A DNA stretch of 64,000 nucleotides. It comes from Halomonas colorata. Its GTDB lineage: Bacteria > Pseudomonadota > Gammaproteobacteria > Pseudomonadales > Halomonadaceae. The notes below the pieces were generated by a model. It ran no database searches and was not told the DNA's origin. It was given only the letters and a program-made list of their open reading frames with translations. Shown here in pieces: positions 47,213-56,763 of this stretch. The stretch's first letter is position 1. Each line of letters begins with the position of its first letter. The translations under genes and the position numbers were made by a program. The stretch is from NCBI RefSeq assembly GCF_014897985.1, contig NZ_JABUZA010000012.1, positions 1-64,000 of the forward strand, read 5' to 3'.

Positions 47213-49234
47213 ATGACCCGTGTGCCCGCTTACCCGCATCTTTTCCAGCCGATTACGATTGGTCATTTAACGCTGCCCAATCGCATTCTGATGGGTTCCA
47301 TGCATACCAATCTGGAAGAGGCGCCCAATGGCTTTGCCCGCCTGGCGGCTTTTTACGCTGAGCGGGCACGGGCGGGGGTAAGTTTGATTGTCACTGGGGG
47401 TATTGCGCCCAATGCCGAAGGAGCGGTGTTTCAGGGCGCCCATGCGCTAACCGATGAAGCTCATCTGGCGGAACATCGCCAAGTGGTAAATGCCGTTCAT
47501 GCGCAAGGCGGGCACCTGTGCATGCAGATTCTCCATGCGGGCCGCTACGCCTACTCACCTGAGTTGGTGGCGCCCTCGGCCATTCAGGCGCCGATTAACC
47601 CGTTTACGCCGCGGAAGCTAAGCCACGCAGACGTTGAGCAGCAAATTGCTGATTACGTACGCTGTGCATGCCTTGCTCAGCAGGCGGGCTATGACGGTGT
47701 CGAGATCATGGGCTCGGAAGGCTATCTGATTAACCAGTTTATCTGCCAGCGCACCAATCAGCGCGAAGATGACTGGGGCGGCCCATTTGAGAACCGCATT
47801 CGCTTTCCGCTGGAAATTGTTAGGCGTATTCGAGCGGCGGTGGGTGAGCGCTTTGTGGTTATTTTCCGCCTGTCGATGATTGATTTGGTGGAGGAGGGCA
47901 GCACGTGGCAAGAGATCGTCACGCTTGGTCAGGCGGTTGAAGCGGCGGGTGCCGACATCATCAATACCGGGATTGGCTGGCATGAAGCCAGGGTACCCAC
48001 CATTGTGACCAGCGTACCCCGCGCGGCGTTTACGGAAGTGACCCGGCGGATTAAAGCGGCGCTTTCGATCCCGCTGATCACCACCAACCGTATAAATATG
48101 CCGGAGATTGCCGAGCAGGTGCTGGCCGAAGGCCATGCCGACATGGTGTCCATGGCGCGCCCGTTTCTGGCTGACCCCGAGTGGGTGCGCAAAGCCGAAG
48201 CGGGACAGGCTGATGAAATCAATACCTGTATTGCCTGTAACCAGGCCTGTCTGGATCACACCTTTGCGGGCAAATTAACCTCCTGCTTGGTTAACCCACG
48301 CGCCTGTCATGAAACCGAGCTGGTGATTGAACCTGCCGCGATACCCCAAAAAATTGCGGTGGTCGGTGGTGGGCCAGCAGGACTTGCCACGGCGGTTACC
48401 GCGGCCAGCCGTGGCCATCACGTTGTGCTGTTTGAGCAGCGTGCGGAGCTTGGGGGGCAGTTTAACTATGCCCGCAAGATTCCTGGCAAAGAGGAGTTTA
48501 ACGAAACCCTGCGCTATTACCGCGTGATGTTGGAAAAGTACGCGGTGGATGTACGTTTAAGTACCCGTGCTACGCCAGACGCCTTGGCCGAGTTTGATCA
48601 CATTGTTATGGCCAGCGGGGTGCGCCCAAGAACGCTGACGCTGCCAGGCGCTGAACACCAAAGCGTGATGAGCTATGCCGAAGCGATTGAATCTCCTCAG
48701 CAGGTAGGCCGCCGTGTGGCAGTAATTGGCGCCGGCGGGATCGGTTTTGATGTCTCTGAGCTTTTAGCTCACCAGGAACACCCTGCGCTGGATATTGATA
48801 CCTGGTGCGACGAGTGGGGCGTTGATTTGGCCGTTAGCGAACGTGGTGGTTTAAAGGCCACTATAGCGCCGCCCGTATCGCGTGAGATTGTTATGTTACA
48901 GCGCAAAACCTCCAAGCCGGGCAAGTACCTGGGCAAAACGACCGGCTGGGTGCACCGGGCTTCGCTCAAAGCGCGGGGCGTGACCACTCTAACCGGCTGC
49001 GAGTACGTCAAAATTGATGATGCCGGGCTGCATATCCGCCGCAATGATGAGGACAGCGTGCTGGAGGTGGACAGCATTGTGGTGTGTGCCGGTCAGGAGT
49101 CGGTGCGCCATTTAATTGATCCGTTAGAAGCGTCGGGTAAGCGAGTGCATGTCATTGGCGGTGCCGATGAGGCGGCTGAACTGGATGCCAAGCGCGCCAT
49201 TGACCAGGGGGTGCGCTTGGCCGCCCAGCTATAG
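47213..49234 (+). CDS. fadH: 2,4-dienoyl-CoA reductase (NADPH)
   Basis: FadH removes the 2,4-diene during beta-oxidation of unsaturated fatty acids. The 673-residue protein matches E. coli FadH (672) throughout. It has an FMN-binding barrel with catalytic tyrosine in GSEGYLINQF and histidine in GIGWHEAR, the iron-sulfur cysteines in CIACNQACLDH and SCLVNPRACHE, and a FAD/NADPH part (VVGGGPAGLATAV, VIGAGGIGFDVSELL). ATG 47213 is chosen over the GTG three bases earlier because AGGAGA ends six bases before it. It is a single gene. Confidence 0.95.
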   Translation: MTRVPAYPHLFQPITIGHLTLPNRILMGSMHTNLEEAPNGFARLAAFYAERARAGVSLIVTGGIAPNAEGAVFQGAHALTDEAHLAEHRQVVNAVHAQGGHLCMQILHAGRYAYSPELVAPSAIQAPINPFTPRKLSHADVEQQIADYVRCACLAQQAGYDGVEIMGSEGYLINQFICQRTNQREDDWGGPFENRIRFPLEIVRRIRAAVGERFVVIFRLSMIDLVEEGSTWQEIVTLGQAVEAAGADIINTGIGWHEARVPTIVTSVPRAAFTEVTRRIKAALSIPLITTNRINMPEIAEQVLAEGHADMVSMARPFLADPEWVRKAEAGQADEINTCIACNQACLDHTFAGKLTSCLVNPRACHETELVIEPAAIPQKIAVVGGGPAGLATAVTAASRGHHVVLFEQRAELGGQFNYARKIPGKEEFNETLRYYRVMLEKYAVDVRLSTRATPDALAEFDHIVMASGVRPRTLTLPGAEHQSVMSYAEAIESPQQVGRRVAVIGAGGIGFDVSELLAHQEHPALDIDTWCDEWGVDLAVSERGGLKATIAPPVSREIVMLQRKTSKPGKYLGKTTGWVHRASLKARGVTTLTGCEYVKIDDAGLHIRRNDEDSVLEVDSIVVCAGQESVRHLIDPLEASGKRVHVIGGADEAAELDAKRAIDQGVRLAAQL

Positions 49235-49394
49235 GCGCGTTGATAATGGCGGATGACGCTTATCCATGAATGGCGATAGACTGGCTGATCCATCACCTTA
49301 TTAAGCATAACGTGATGTTAAAGGCGCTAGTGGCACCCAGCTGGCGCCGTAACTGTGTTTGCAAAAGACAATGTCAGGGAAAAGGATAATCGTC

Positions 49395-50450
49395 ATGACT
49401 TCGGAGTGTACTCCCCGTTTTTTAGCCAGTGATAACACCTCCGGTATCTGCCCGGAGGCCATGGAGTATTTGCTGGAAGCAAATCAAGCCGATGATTTGG
49501 CGTATGGCAATGACCGTTGGACCGAGCGTGCCGCGAACCGCTTTCGCGAAATGTTCGACTACGACTGTGATGTGTTTTTTGTATTCAACGGAACCGCCGC
49601 CAATTCGCTGGCGCTGTCGGCAATGGGGCGTAGCTACCACAGCGTGATCTGCCATGAGCTGGCGCATATTGAAACGGACGAGTGTGGCGGTCCCGAGTTC
49701 TTCTCCAACGGAGCCAAACTGCTGACCTCGCCAGGGGCGAATGGCAAGCTGACGCCTGAAGGTATTGAAGCGTTAGTGACACGGCGTAGCGACATTCACT
49801 ACCCCAAACCTAAAGTGGTTTCGCTGACCCAGGCGACGGAAGTCGGTACGGTGTATACCCGCGAAGAGCTGCTGGCCATTCGTGCGATTGCCGATAAGCA
49901 TGATTTACGCCTGCATATGGACGGCGCGCGCTTTGCCAACGCCTGTGCCGGCCTAAATGCTACGCCAGCCGAGCTAACCTGGCAGGTGGGCGTCGATGCG
50001 CTATGTTTTTCGGGCACTAAAAATGGCCTGGCAATGGGTGAGGCCATTTTGTTTTTTAACCGCGAATTGGCGGAAGATTTCTCGTATCGCTGCAAGCAGG
50101 CCGGTCAGCTGGCGTCCAAGATGCGCTATATCTCAGCCCCCTGGCTTGGGTTGCTGGAAAGCGGGGCTTGGCTCACCAATGCTCAGCATGCCAACGCAAT
50201 GGCGCAGTATTTAGCGGAAGGCTTGCAGTCGCTGCCTGGCGTATCGCTCATGTTTCCCACCCAGGCAAACAGCGTATTTGTCGAATTGCCTGCCCAGGCG
50301 ATCGGCGCGTTGAAGGCTAAGGGGTGGACCTTTTATACCTTTATCGGCGCGGGCGGTGCACGCTTTGTGTGTGCCTGGAACACGACCGTTGAATTACTCG
50401 ATTTGCTGATCGCTGACATCAAAGTGGCGCTTGGAGAAAGCCCTTCATAA
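49395..50450 (+). CDS. ltaE: Low-specificity L-threonine aldolase
   Basis: This PLP enzyme splits L-threonine and L-allo-threonine to glycine and acetaldehyde. The 351-residue protein resembles the Pseudomonas enzyme: LASDNTSGICPEAMEYL at the start, FVFNGTAANSLALSAM, ICHELAHIETDECG, LHMDGARFANA with the PLP aspartate, and the lysine in SGTKNGLAMGEAI. The frame opens at 49359, but ATG 49395 (MTSECTPRFLASDN) has AAAGGA at good spacing. A terminator follows 54 bases after the stop. Confidence 0.92.
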   Translation: MTSECTPRFLASDNTSGICPEAMEYLLEANQADDLAYGNDRWTERAANRFREMFDYDCDVFFVFNGTAANSLALSAMGRSYHSVICHELAHIETDECGGPEFFSNGAKLLTSPGANGKLTPEGIEALVTRRSDIHYPKPKVVSLTQATEVGTVYTREELLAIRAIADKHDLRLHMDGARFANACAGLNATPAELTWQVGVDALCFSGTKNGLAMGEAILFFNRELAEDFSYRCKQAGQLASKMRYISAPWLGLLESGAWLTNAQHANAMAQYLAEGLQSLPGVSLMFPTQANSVFVELPAQAIGALKAKGWTFYTFIGAGGARFVCAWNTTVELLDLLIADIKVALGESPS

Positions 50451-50503
50451 GCGCTGCGCTCCTAAGTGCTTATCCCTCAGGGTCTTTACGCTTATGGTTT
50501 TTA

Positions 50504-50530
50504 CGCCGCTACTCTCGTAGCGGCGTTTTT
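50504..50530 (+). terminator. Terminator after the threonine aldolase gene
   Basis: CGCCGCTAC (50504-50512) pairs with GTAGCGGCG (50517-50525) around TCTC, followed by TTTTTG. Confidence 0.88.
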
Positions 50531-50811
50531 GTAGCGTTTTTCACTCAAGTAAGGCCTTAATCACAATTTAAGCGTTAAACGCTATAGATTGGCTGCTTGG
50601 GTCTTAAAAGTCTTTTGCATCAATATGCTATCGTTTTATTACTAGGCTTTGAGGTACTGTTTGAACGAACGTTGTGGCCTTGCGTTGAAGTTTTAGTCAT
50701 CACATTTTGCTAATGCTGGCTACGCTAATAGAGCGACACCTCGTTCGGCACACCACAACAAAAATACTCGTCTGGGTGGTGATTGTCCGGGGATGGCCAT
50801 AGGAGAGTTCC
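50531..50811 (+). other. Long non-coding leader region of the prkA operon
   Basis: About 280 bases between the terminator and the prkA start hold no gene. The part at 50590-50660 is AT-rich and likely contains the promoter. I looked for a sigma-54 site (TGGC and TGC boxes) and found no convincing match; a sigma-S-type promoter is possible but cannot be called by eye. Confidence 0.5.
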
Positions 50812-52734
50812 ATGAGCATCTTTGATCACGTTCAAGACCGTTTTGCCCGCGTTCAGCAAGAAGACATGAGCCTGGAAGAGTACCTGGCGCTGTGTCGTCG
50901 TGACCCTAAGGTCTATGCCAGCGCTTCCGAGCGCATGCTGGAAGCCATTGGCGAACCTAGCGTTATCGATACCGCCAAAGACCCCCGTCTATCACGTATC
51001 TTTTCCAATAAAGTGATACGCCGCTATCCGGTATTTGCGGAATTTCACGGTATGGAGGACGCCATTGAGCAGATCGTGGCCTACTTCCGTCATGCAGCCC
51101 AAGGGCTTGAAGAGCGCAAGCAGATTCTCTATCTGCTGGGGCCTGTCGGTGGCGGTAAGTCATCGCTTGCTGAACGGTTGAAACTGCTGATGGAGCGCAT
51201 CCCTTTTTACGCTATTAAGGGCTCGCCGGTTTATGAATCGCCGCTTGGACTGTTTTCGCCTGAAGAGGACGGCGAGCTGCTTGAAAAAGAGTATGGGATT
51301 GCACCGCGCTATCTCAAAAGCGTGATGTCGCCATGGGCGGCCAAGCGTTTAAAAGAGTACGGCGGGGATATTTCCCAATTCCGCGTTGTACGTCTTTACC
51401 CCTCTCGGCTGCATCAAATTGCCATTTCTAAAACGGAGCCGGGCGATGAGAACAACCAGGATATCTCTTCTTTGGTAGGTAAGGTCGATATCCGCCAGCT
51501 TGAGCTTTATTCCCAGGATGATCCGGACGCCTACAGCTTCTCGGGCGGGCTTTGCCGCGCCAACCAGGGGCTGATGGAGTTCGTTGAAATGTTTAAAGCG
51601 CCGATCAAGGTGCTTCATCCGCTGTTAACGGCGACTCAGGAAGGCAACTACAACCCGACGGAAGGCATGGGCGCCATCCCGTTTGACGGCGTGATTCTGG
51701 CCCACTCCAATGAATCCGAATGGCAGGCGTTTCGTAACAACCGCAACAACGAGGCGTTTTTAGACCGGGTATATATCGTCAAGGTGCCTTACTGCCTGCG
51801 GGTGTCCGAAGAGATCAAGATCTACCAGAAACTCCTTGAAGACTCTTCACTCAATGCCGCCCCGTGTGCGCCGGATACCCTGCGCATGCTGGCCCAGTTC
51901 TCGGTGCTCTCACGCTTGAAAGTGCCGGAGAACTCGAGCATTTACTCTAAAATGCGCGTCTATGACGGTGAAAACCTCAAGGATACCGACCCGCGTGCCA
52001 AGTCGATTCAGGAATACCGTGATGCCGCCGGTGTAGATGAAGGCATGCAGGGGCTTTCCACCCGGTTTGCCTTCAAGATTCTCTCAAAGGTATTCAACTT
52101 CGACGGTACCGAAGTCTCAGCCAACCCGGTACACCTGCTGTACGTGCTTGAGCAAGCGCTTGAACGCGAACAACTGCCCTCGGAAGTGTTCGAACGCTAC
52201 CTGGGCTTTATTAAAGAGTTTTTGGCGCCGCGCTACGTGGAGTTTATCGGTAAAGAGATTCAAACGGCCTACCTTGAATCCTATAGTGAATACGGTCAGA
52301 ACATTTTTGACCGCTATGTCACTTACGCTGATTTCTGGATTCAGGATCAGGAGTACCGCGACCCTGAAACCGGCGAGCTGCTAAACCGTCAGTCGCTCAA
52401 CGAAGAGCTTGAAAAAATCGAGAAGCCCGCGGGTATCTCCAACCCTAAAGACTTCCGGCATGAAGTGGTCAACTTTGTACTGCGTGCGCGTGCCCAGAAT
52501 AACGGCATGAACCCTAGCTGGCAGTCCTATGAGAAGCTCAAAGGCGTGATTGAGCATAAGATGTTTGCCAATACCGAAGAGCTTCTGCCAGTGATCTCGT
52601 TTAACGCCAAAGCGTCTAAATCGGATCAGAATAAGCATGAAGACTTTGTAGAGCGCATGGTCGAGCGTGGCTATACCGAGAAACAGGTACGCTTGCTTTC
52701 CGAGTGGTATCTACGCGTACGCAAGTCTCAGTAG
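50812..52734 (+). CDS. prkA: PrkA serine protein kinase / AAA protein (YeaG)
   Basis: The 640-residue protein has an N-terminal AAA domain with Walker A GPVGGGKSS (110-118) and a C-terminal kinase-like part; E. coli YeaG acts in nitrogen starvation and stationary phase, and Bacillus PrkA has also been described as an AAA protease. GenBank-style length for the family is about 640-645. AGGAG precedes the ATG. It is the first gene of the conserved prkA-yeaH-spoVR operon, with 32 bases to the next gene, and has a long leader. Confidence 0.95.
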   Translation: MSIFDHVQDRFARVQQEDMSLEEYLALCRRDPKVYASASERMLEAIGEPSVIDTAKDPRLSRIFSNKVIRRYPVFAEFHGMEDAIEQIVAYFRHAAQGLEERKQILYLLGPVGGGKSSLAERLKLLMERIPFYAIKGSPVYESPLGLFSPEEDGELLEKEYGIAPRYLKSVMSPWAAKRLKEYGGDISQFRVVRLYPSRLHQIAISKTEPGDENNQDISSLVGKVDIRQLELYSQDDPDAYSFSGGLCRANQGLMEFVEMFKAPIKVLHPLLTATQEGNYNPTEGMGAIPFDGVILAHSNESEWQAFRNNRNNEAFLDRVYIVKVPYCLRVSEEIKIYQKLLEDSSLNAAPCAPDTLRMLAQFSVLSRLKVPENSSIYSKMRVYDGENLKDTDPRAKSIQEYRDAAGVDEGMQGLSTRFAFKILSKVFNFDGTEVSANPVHLLYVLEQALEREQLPSEVFERYLGFIKEFLAPRYVEFIGKEIQTAYLESYSEYGQNIFDRYVTYADFWIQDQEYRDPETGELLNRQSLNEELEKIEKPAGISNPKDFRHEVVNFVLRARAQNNGMNPSWQSYEKLKGVIEHKMFANTEELLPVISFNAKASKSDQNKHEDFVERMVERGYTEKQVRLLSEWYLRVRKSQ

Positions 52735-52766
52735 TAGCAAAGACTCTTGGCGGTTAGGGAGGTCGT

Positions 52767-54056
52767 ATGACCTACTTTATTGATCGAAGGCCGAATGCAA
52801 AGCATAAAAGCGCGGTTAACCGGCAGCGCTTTTTGGAGCGCTATCGCAAGCATATCAAGCGCTCGGTTGAGGAAGCGGTTAACCGGCGCTCGATTACGGA
52901 TATGGAGCGTGGTGAAAAAATCTCTATTCCAGCCAAGGATATCTCTGAGCCGGTGTTTCAGCATGGCCCTGGCGGGGCGCGCAATATTGTCGCGCCGGGT
53001 AATAAAGAGTTTTTGCCAGGCGATAAAATTCGTCGCCCTGGCGGGCAGGGTGGCGGGGGCGGCGCTGGTGAAGGTAGTGCTTCCAATCAGGGCGAGGGGG
53101 ATGACGAATTTGCGTTTACGCTTAGCCGGGAAGAGTTTTTAGAGTTTGTCTTTGATGGTTTGGAGCTTCCCCATTTACAGCGCAAGCCGCTTAAATCGCT
53201 GGAAGAAATCAAAATGGTGCGTGCTGGGCTTTCCCGGGATGGCGTGCCCGCGCGTATCAGTATTACCCGCTCCATGCGTGAAGCCTATGCACGGCGTATT
53301 GCCATGCGGGCACCGATCAAACGGGCACTAAAAGAGGCCCAGCAAGCTTTGGAGGAAGAAGAACGTAAAGACACCGTGCTGCGTAATCCGGCGCGTATTG
53401 TCGAGCTGAAAGCCGAGATCGAGCGCTTGGAGAAGCGCATTGAGGCCGTGCCGTTTATTGATACCTACGATTTGCGTTATCACCAGTTAAGCGCTCAACC
53501 GCAACCTTCAAGCCAGGCGGTGATGTTTTGTGTCATGGACGTATCCGGCTCAATGACGCAAAACCATAAAGACATCGCCAAGCGCTTTTTCCTGTTGCTG
53601 TACCTGTTTCTGGAAAAACATTATGAAAGAGTGGAGCTGGTGTTTGTGCGCCACCATACCGCCGCAAGAGAGGTCAGCGAGGAGGAGTTCTTCTATTCCC
53701 GTGAAACGGGAGGCACGATTGTCTCAAGCGCGCTGACGCTGGTGAATAAAATTATCCAGGCGCGTTATCCTGCCGAGAAGTGGAATCTTTACGTGGCGCA
53801 GGCCTCTGATGGAGATAATTGGGACGATGACTCCAATACCTGCCGCGATTTGCTGATTAAACAATTGATGCCGCAGTTGCAGTACTACGCCTATGTGGAG
53901 ATCACCCCCCATGACCATCAATCTCTTTGGCATGAGTATCAGAGCGTAGCGGAACACTTTCCAGAGCGCTTTGCGATGCAACAAATTGTCGGAGCCGGCG
54001 ATATTTATCCCGTGTTTCGTGAGCTGTTTAAACGCCGCTTAAATCAGGCGCGTTAA
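52767..54056 (+). CDS. yeaH: YeaH/YhbH-family protein (DUF444) with a VWA-like domain
   Basis: The 429-residue protein has a disordered Gly-rich stretch (about 90-110), a helical, charged middle part (about 185-228, probably coiled coil), and a C-terminal von Willebrand A-like domain whose metal-binding motif DVSGS lies at 258-262. It works with PrkA; the exact biochemical role is not settled. GGGAGG precedes the ATG. It is the second gene of the operon, 21 bases before spoVR. Confidence 0.93.
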   Translation: MTYFIDRRPNAKHKSAVNRQRFLERYRKHIKRSVEEAVNRRSITDMERGEKISIPAKDISEPVFQHGPGGARNIVAPGNKEFLPGDKIRRPGGQGGGGGAGEGSASNQGEGDDEFAFTLSREEFLEFVFDGLELPHLQRKPLKSLEEIKMVRAGLSRDGVPARISITRSMREAYARRIAMRAPIKRALKEAQQALEEEERKDTVLRNPARIVELKAEIERLEKRIEAVPFIDTYDLRYHQLSAQPQPSSQAVMFCVMDVSGSMTQNHKDIAKRFFLLLYLFLEKHYERVELVFVRHHTAAREVSEEEFFYSRETGGTIVSSALTLVNKIIQARYPAEKWNLYVAQASDGDNWDDDSNTCRDLLIKQLMPQLQYYAYVEITPHDHQSLWHEYQSVAEHFPERFAMQQIVGAGDIYPVFRELFKRRLNQAR

Positions 54057-54077
54057 CCGCGTATTGAGGAGTGCGCC

Positions 54078-55640
54078 ATGAGTGCGTCCCAAAAGCCAAT
54101 AGCGACGGGTTCTGACTGGAACTTCAACGACTTGGAGCGCTTTAACGATAAGCTCGCCGCGCTTGCCGATGAGTACCGTCTGAACACCTATCCCAATCAA
54201 ATTGAAGTGATTACCACTGAGCAAATGATGGATGCCTACGCCAGTGTGGGCATGCCGGTGGGCTATCACCATTGGTCGTTTGGTAAACAGTTCCTGGCCG
54301 TCGAGCAGGCCTATAAGCGTGGCCAGATGGGCCTGGCCTATGAGCTTGTAATCAATTCCAACCCCTGTATCGCCTACTTGATGGAAGAAAATACCTTAAT
54401 GATGCAGGTGTTGGTGATGGCCCATGCGTGCTACGGGCATAACTCCTTCTTCAAGGGTAATTACCTGTTTCGTACCTGGACCGATGCCGAGTCTATCGTT
54501 GACTACTTGGTATTTGCACGGCAATACATTGCCCAGTGCGAAGAGCGCCATGGCGTGCATGCCGTTGAGCAACTGTTGGATGCGTGCCATGCGCTGCAAA
54601 ACTACGGCGTTGACCGCTATAAGCGTCCTTCGCCTATCTCCGCAGAAGAGGAAGCCAAGCGCCAGGATGAGCGCGAGGCCTACCTGCAGACGCAGGTGAA
54701 TATGCTGTGGCGCACGATTCCTGAACTGCCCGGCAATGCAACGCCGCTACCCGGTAGCCTGCATAGCGATGATGACCCTCTGGGGTTACATAGCGGTGGA
54801 AATTATCCGCCGGAACCTCAGGAAAACCTGCTGTATTTTATTGAAAAAAACGCGCCGCTACTGGCTCCCTGGCAGCGTGAGATGGTGCGCATTGTGCGCA
54901 AGCTAGCGCAGTATTTTTACCCCCAGCGCCAAACCCAGGTAATGAATGAGGGCTGGGCGTGCTTCTGGCATTACACGCTGATGAACCGCCTGTATGACGA
55001 GGGCGATGTTGATGAAGGATTAATGCTGGAGTTCTTGCAGTCCCATGCGGCGGTGATTAACCAGCCCGATTTTGATAGCCCCTATTACAACGGGATTAAC
55101 CCCTACGCGTTGGGGTTTGCCATTTTTATGGATATCAAACGGATCTGTGAGGCGCCGACGGAGGAGGACCGGCAGTGGTTTCCGGATATTGCCGGTACGC
55201 CCTGGCGAAGCACGCTTGAATTTGCCATGTGCAATTTCAAAGATGAATCGTTTATTCAGCAGTATTTATCCCCCAAAGTAATGCGCGATCTTAAGCTGTT
55301 TTTAATTGTGGATGATGACCAGGCCGAGACGCTTGTCGTTGGTGCTATTCACAACGAGCAGGGCTATCGCCGGGTACGTGACGCGCTTTCCTCTCAGTAT
55401 GCGCTGTCAGTCAAAGAGCCAAATATTCAGGTGGTTGAGGCGGCTATTCGGGGTGATCGCTCCTTAACGCTGCACCATATACAGGATAGCCGCCGCCCGC
55501 TCGGTCGCAGCGTTTACCCTGTAATCCGGCATTTGCATGAGCTTTGGGGTTTTCCTGTACGATTGATTTCCATGGACGAAGGGCGCGTAACGCATCGCTA
55601 TCGTTGGCCGGTAGAAGAGGAAAGCAAAGACAAACCTTAA
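54078..55640 (+). CDS. SpoVR-family protein (YcgB)
   Basis: The 520-residue protein is the third member of the prkA-yeaH-spoVR set. It carries the family core YPNQIEVITTEQMMDAYASVGMPVGYHHWSFGK split over two lines of conserved sequence, ENTLMMQVLVMAHACYGHNSFF, and the acidic-His motif NEGWACFWHYTLMNRLYDEG, which resembles a metal site. In Bacillus SpoVR affects the spore cortex, but this host does not sporulate, so a general envelope or stress role with PrkA is the better guess. GAGGAG precedes the ATG. Confidence 0.93.
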   Translation: MSASQKPIATGSDWNFNDLERFNDKLAALADEYRLNTYPNQIEVITTEQMMDAYASVGMPVGYHHWSFGKQFLAVEQAYKRGQMGLAYELVINSNPCIAYLMEENTLMMQVLVMAHACYGHNSFFKGNYLFRTWTDAESIVDYLVFARQYIAQCEERHGVHAVEQLLDACHALQNYGVDRYKRPSPISAEEEAKRQDEREAYLQTQVNMLWRTIPELPGNATPLPGSLHSDDDPLGLHSGGNYPPEPQENLLYFIEKNAPLLAPWQREMVRIVRKLAQYFYPQRQTQVMNEGWACFWHYTLMNRLYDEGDVDEGLMLEFLQSHAAVINQPDFDSPYYNGINPYALGFAIFMDIKRICEAPTEEDRQWFPDIAGTPWRSTLEFAMCNFKDESFIQQYLSPKVMRDLKLFLIVDDDQAETLVVGAIHNEQGYRRVRDALSSQYALSVKEPNIQVVEAAIRGDRSLTLHHIQDSRRPLGRSVYPVIRHLHELWGFPVRLISMDEGRVTHRYRWPVEEESKDKP

Positions 55641-55649
55641 TGGGTACCA

Positions 55650-55670
55650 AGCCCTGCATTGGGCAGGGCT
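55650..55670. terminator. Hairpin between spoVR and the HiPIP gene
   Basis: AGCCCTGC (55650-55657) pairs with GCAGGGCT (55663-55670), ten bases after the spoVR stop. No T-run follows on either strand, so it may only mark the 3' end of the two convergent transcripts. Confidence 0.45.
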
Positions 55671-55728
55671 GTGCTTAAGCTATCCATCGTTGTTAAGTCA
55701 GTTCTTATGTTATTTCCAGGTGCGTTCG

Positions 55729-56043
55729 TTAGCCTTGAGCGACCCAGGATTGACACCAGCCGCCTGGGGCAACGCTATGTTCAGGGAAAAGTTGGCAGCC
55801 CTGGGTGTCGGCGGTGTAGAACATGCAGTTATCACAACGCTCACCGGCTTCATAAGCGGGATGATCGCTGGCATTGCTGGCATCTTCGACATAATTCAGC
55901 GCTTGGGCGCTGGGCGCGGAAGGGTCAAGACGCGGCAATGTCTGAGCAAATGCCGTTTTCGATAGAATACCGATACCCAAGGGTAGGCTTATCAAACCCA
56001 ACACACTGCTACGTATAAAATGACGACGGCTCTGGTTAGCCAT
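55729..56043 (-). CDS. High-potential iron-sulfur protein (HiPIP) with a Tat signal
   Basis: HiPIPs are periplasmic one-electron carriers with a [4Fe-4S](3+/2+) cluster. The 104-residue precursor begins with a twin-arginine signal (MANQSRRHFIRSSVLGLISL, probable cleavage after AFA at 33). Four cysteines follow in the HiPIP spacing: C70, C73, C83 and C97 (RCDNCMFY, GCQLFP, GGWCQSW). AGGAG precedes the ATG. It converges on the spoVR operon. Its redox partner, perhaps a cytochrome complex, is not in the window. Confidence 0.92.
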   Translation of the reverse strand: MANQSRRHFIRSSVLGLISLPLGIGILSKTAFAQTLPRLDPSAPSAQALNYVEDASNASDHPAYEAGERCDNCMFYTADTQGCQLFPEHSVAPGGWCQSWVAQG

Positions 56044-56285
56044 GATTTCTCCTGTAGATCACACTCACAAATAGGTCACGGGGAACGGGTGATAAGCCAC
56101 CTCTTGTTAGCTTTTTTAGCTGAGCCTCCCTATGACAGCTATTACCGCGAGATTATCCCTGCCATGCTAGCCAATGGTAACGTCATACGCGACTCGTCGA
56201 ATAGCCCGCCCGAGCTGCGGATTACATTAGGCCTGTTATACTCCACTCTCTTTTTCGTATCACTTACATTCTTAGTGAGGACGCC

Positions 56286-56561
56286 ATGCAAAACGCAGTT
56301 ATTTTAATTAATACCGAAAAAGGCCAGGTCAAAGCAGTGGCTGAGCGTTTGGCGGACGTGGAAGGCATCAGCGAAGTGTACTCGACCTGCGGGCGTTACG
56401 ATCTTGTGGCGATTGCCCGCACCCGGGATTTTGAAAGCCTCGCTGAGCTTGTTACCGAGCGCCTTAATGAAGTTGAAGGCATTAGCGATACAGAGACGCT
56501 CAATGCCATGCAGGTACACTCACGCCATGACCTGGAAACCATGTTTTCACTGGGCTGGTAA
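56286..56561 (+). CDS. Stand-alone Lrp/AsnC ligand-binding (RAM) domain protein
   Basis: The 91-residue protein is a single RAM domain: AVILINTEKGQVKAVAERLADVEGISEVYSTCGRYDLVAIART is the typical first half, and EVEGISDTETLNAM completes it. There is no DNA-binding helix-turn-helix. Such lone RAM proteins form oligomers and may bind amino acids, but their role is unclear. It precedes the endonuclease gene with a 202-base gap. Confidence 0.88.
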   Translation: MQNAVILINTEKGQVKAVAERLADVEGISEVYSTCGRYDLVAIARTRDFESLAELVTERLNEVEGISDTETLNAMQVHSRHDLETMFSLGW

Positions 56562-56763
56562 CCAGATACTAAGCGCTTTATAACATTTAGGGTGTGTTGA
56601 GGCTTTACTCGCGAGGGCTTAAGCGTCGACACACCTTGGTCGGCGCATGCCCTTTTGCATATGCCGACGTTATAAGAATGACGCCCTTGAGCGCTGGCTG
56701 CGGTCATCGTTGCGCTAAATGGCGAGGCGAATAGAAAAATTAAAGAGTAGGGAGTAGGGGAGC
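56562..56763 (+). other. Intergenic region with two hairpin-forming inverted repeats
   Basis: GGTGTGT near 56591 can pair with ACACACC near 56629, and GTCGGC (56639-56644) with GCCGAC (56663-56668), the latter extended by ATG/CAT. Neither has a T-run. No gene is seen. They may form the 3' end of the RAM-domain gene transcript or part of the leader of the endonuclease gene. Confidence 0.35.

Noticed and set aside
50531-50811. Sigma-54 promoter before prkA
   Set aside because: No TGGC-N8-TGC pair with the correct spacing could be found by eye.
56020-56307. Plus-strand open frame of 95 codons before the RAM-domain gene
   Set aside because: It overlaps the HiPIP start and the RAM-domain start, has no ribosome site and no recognisable domain.
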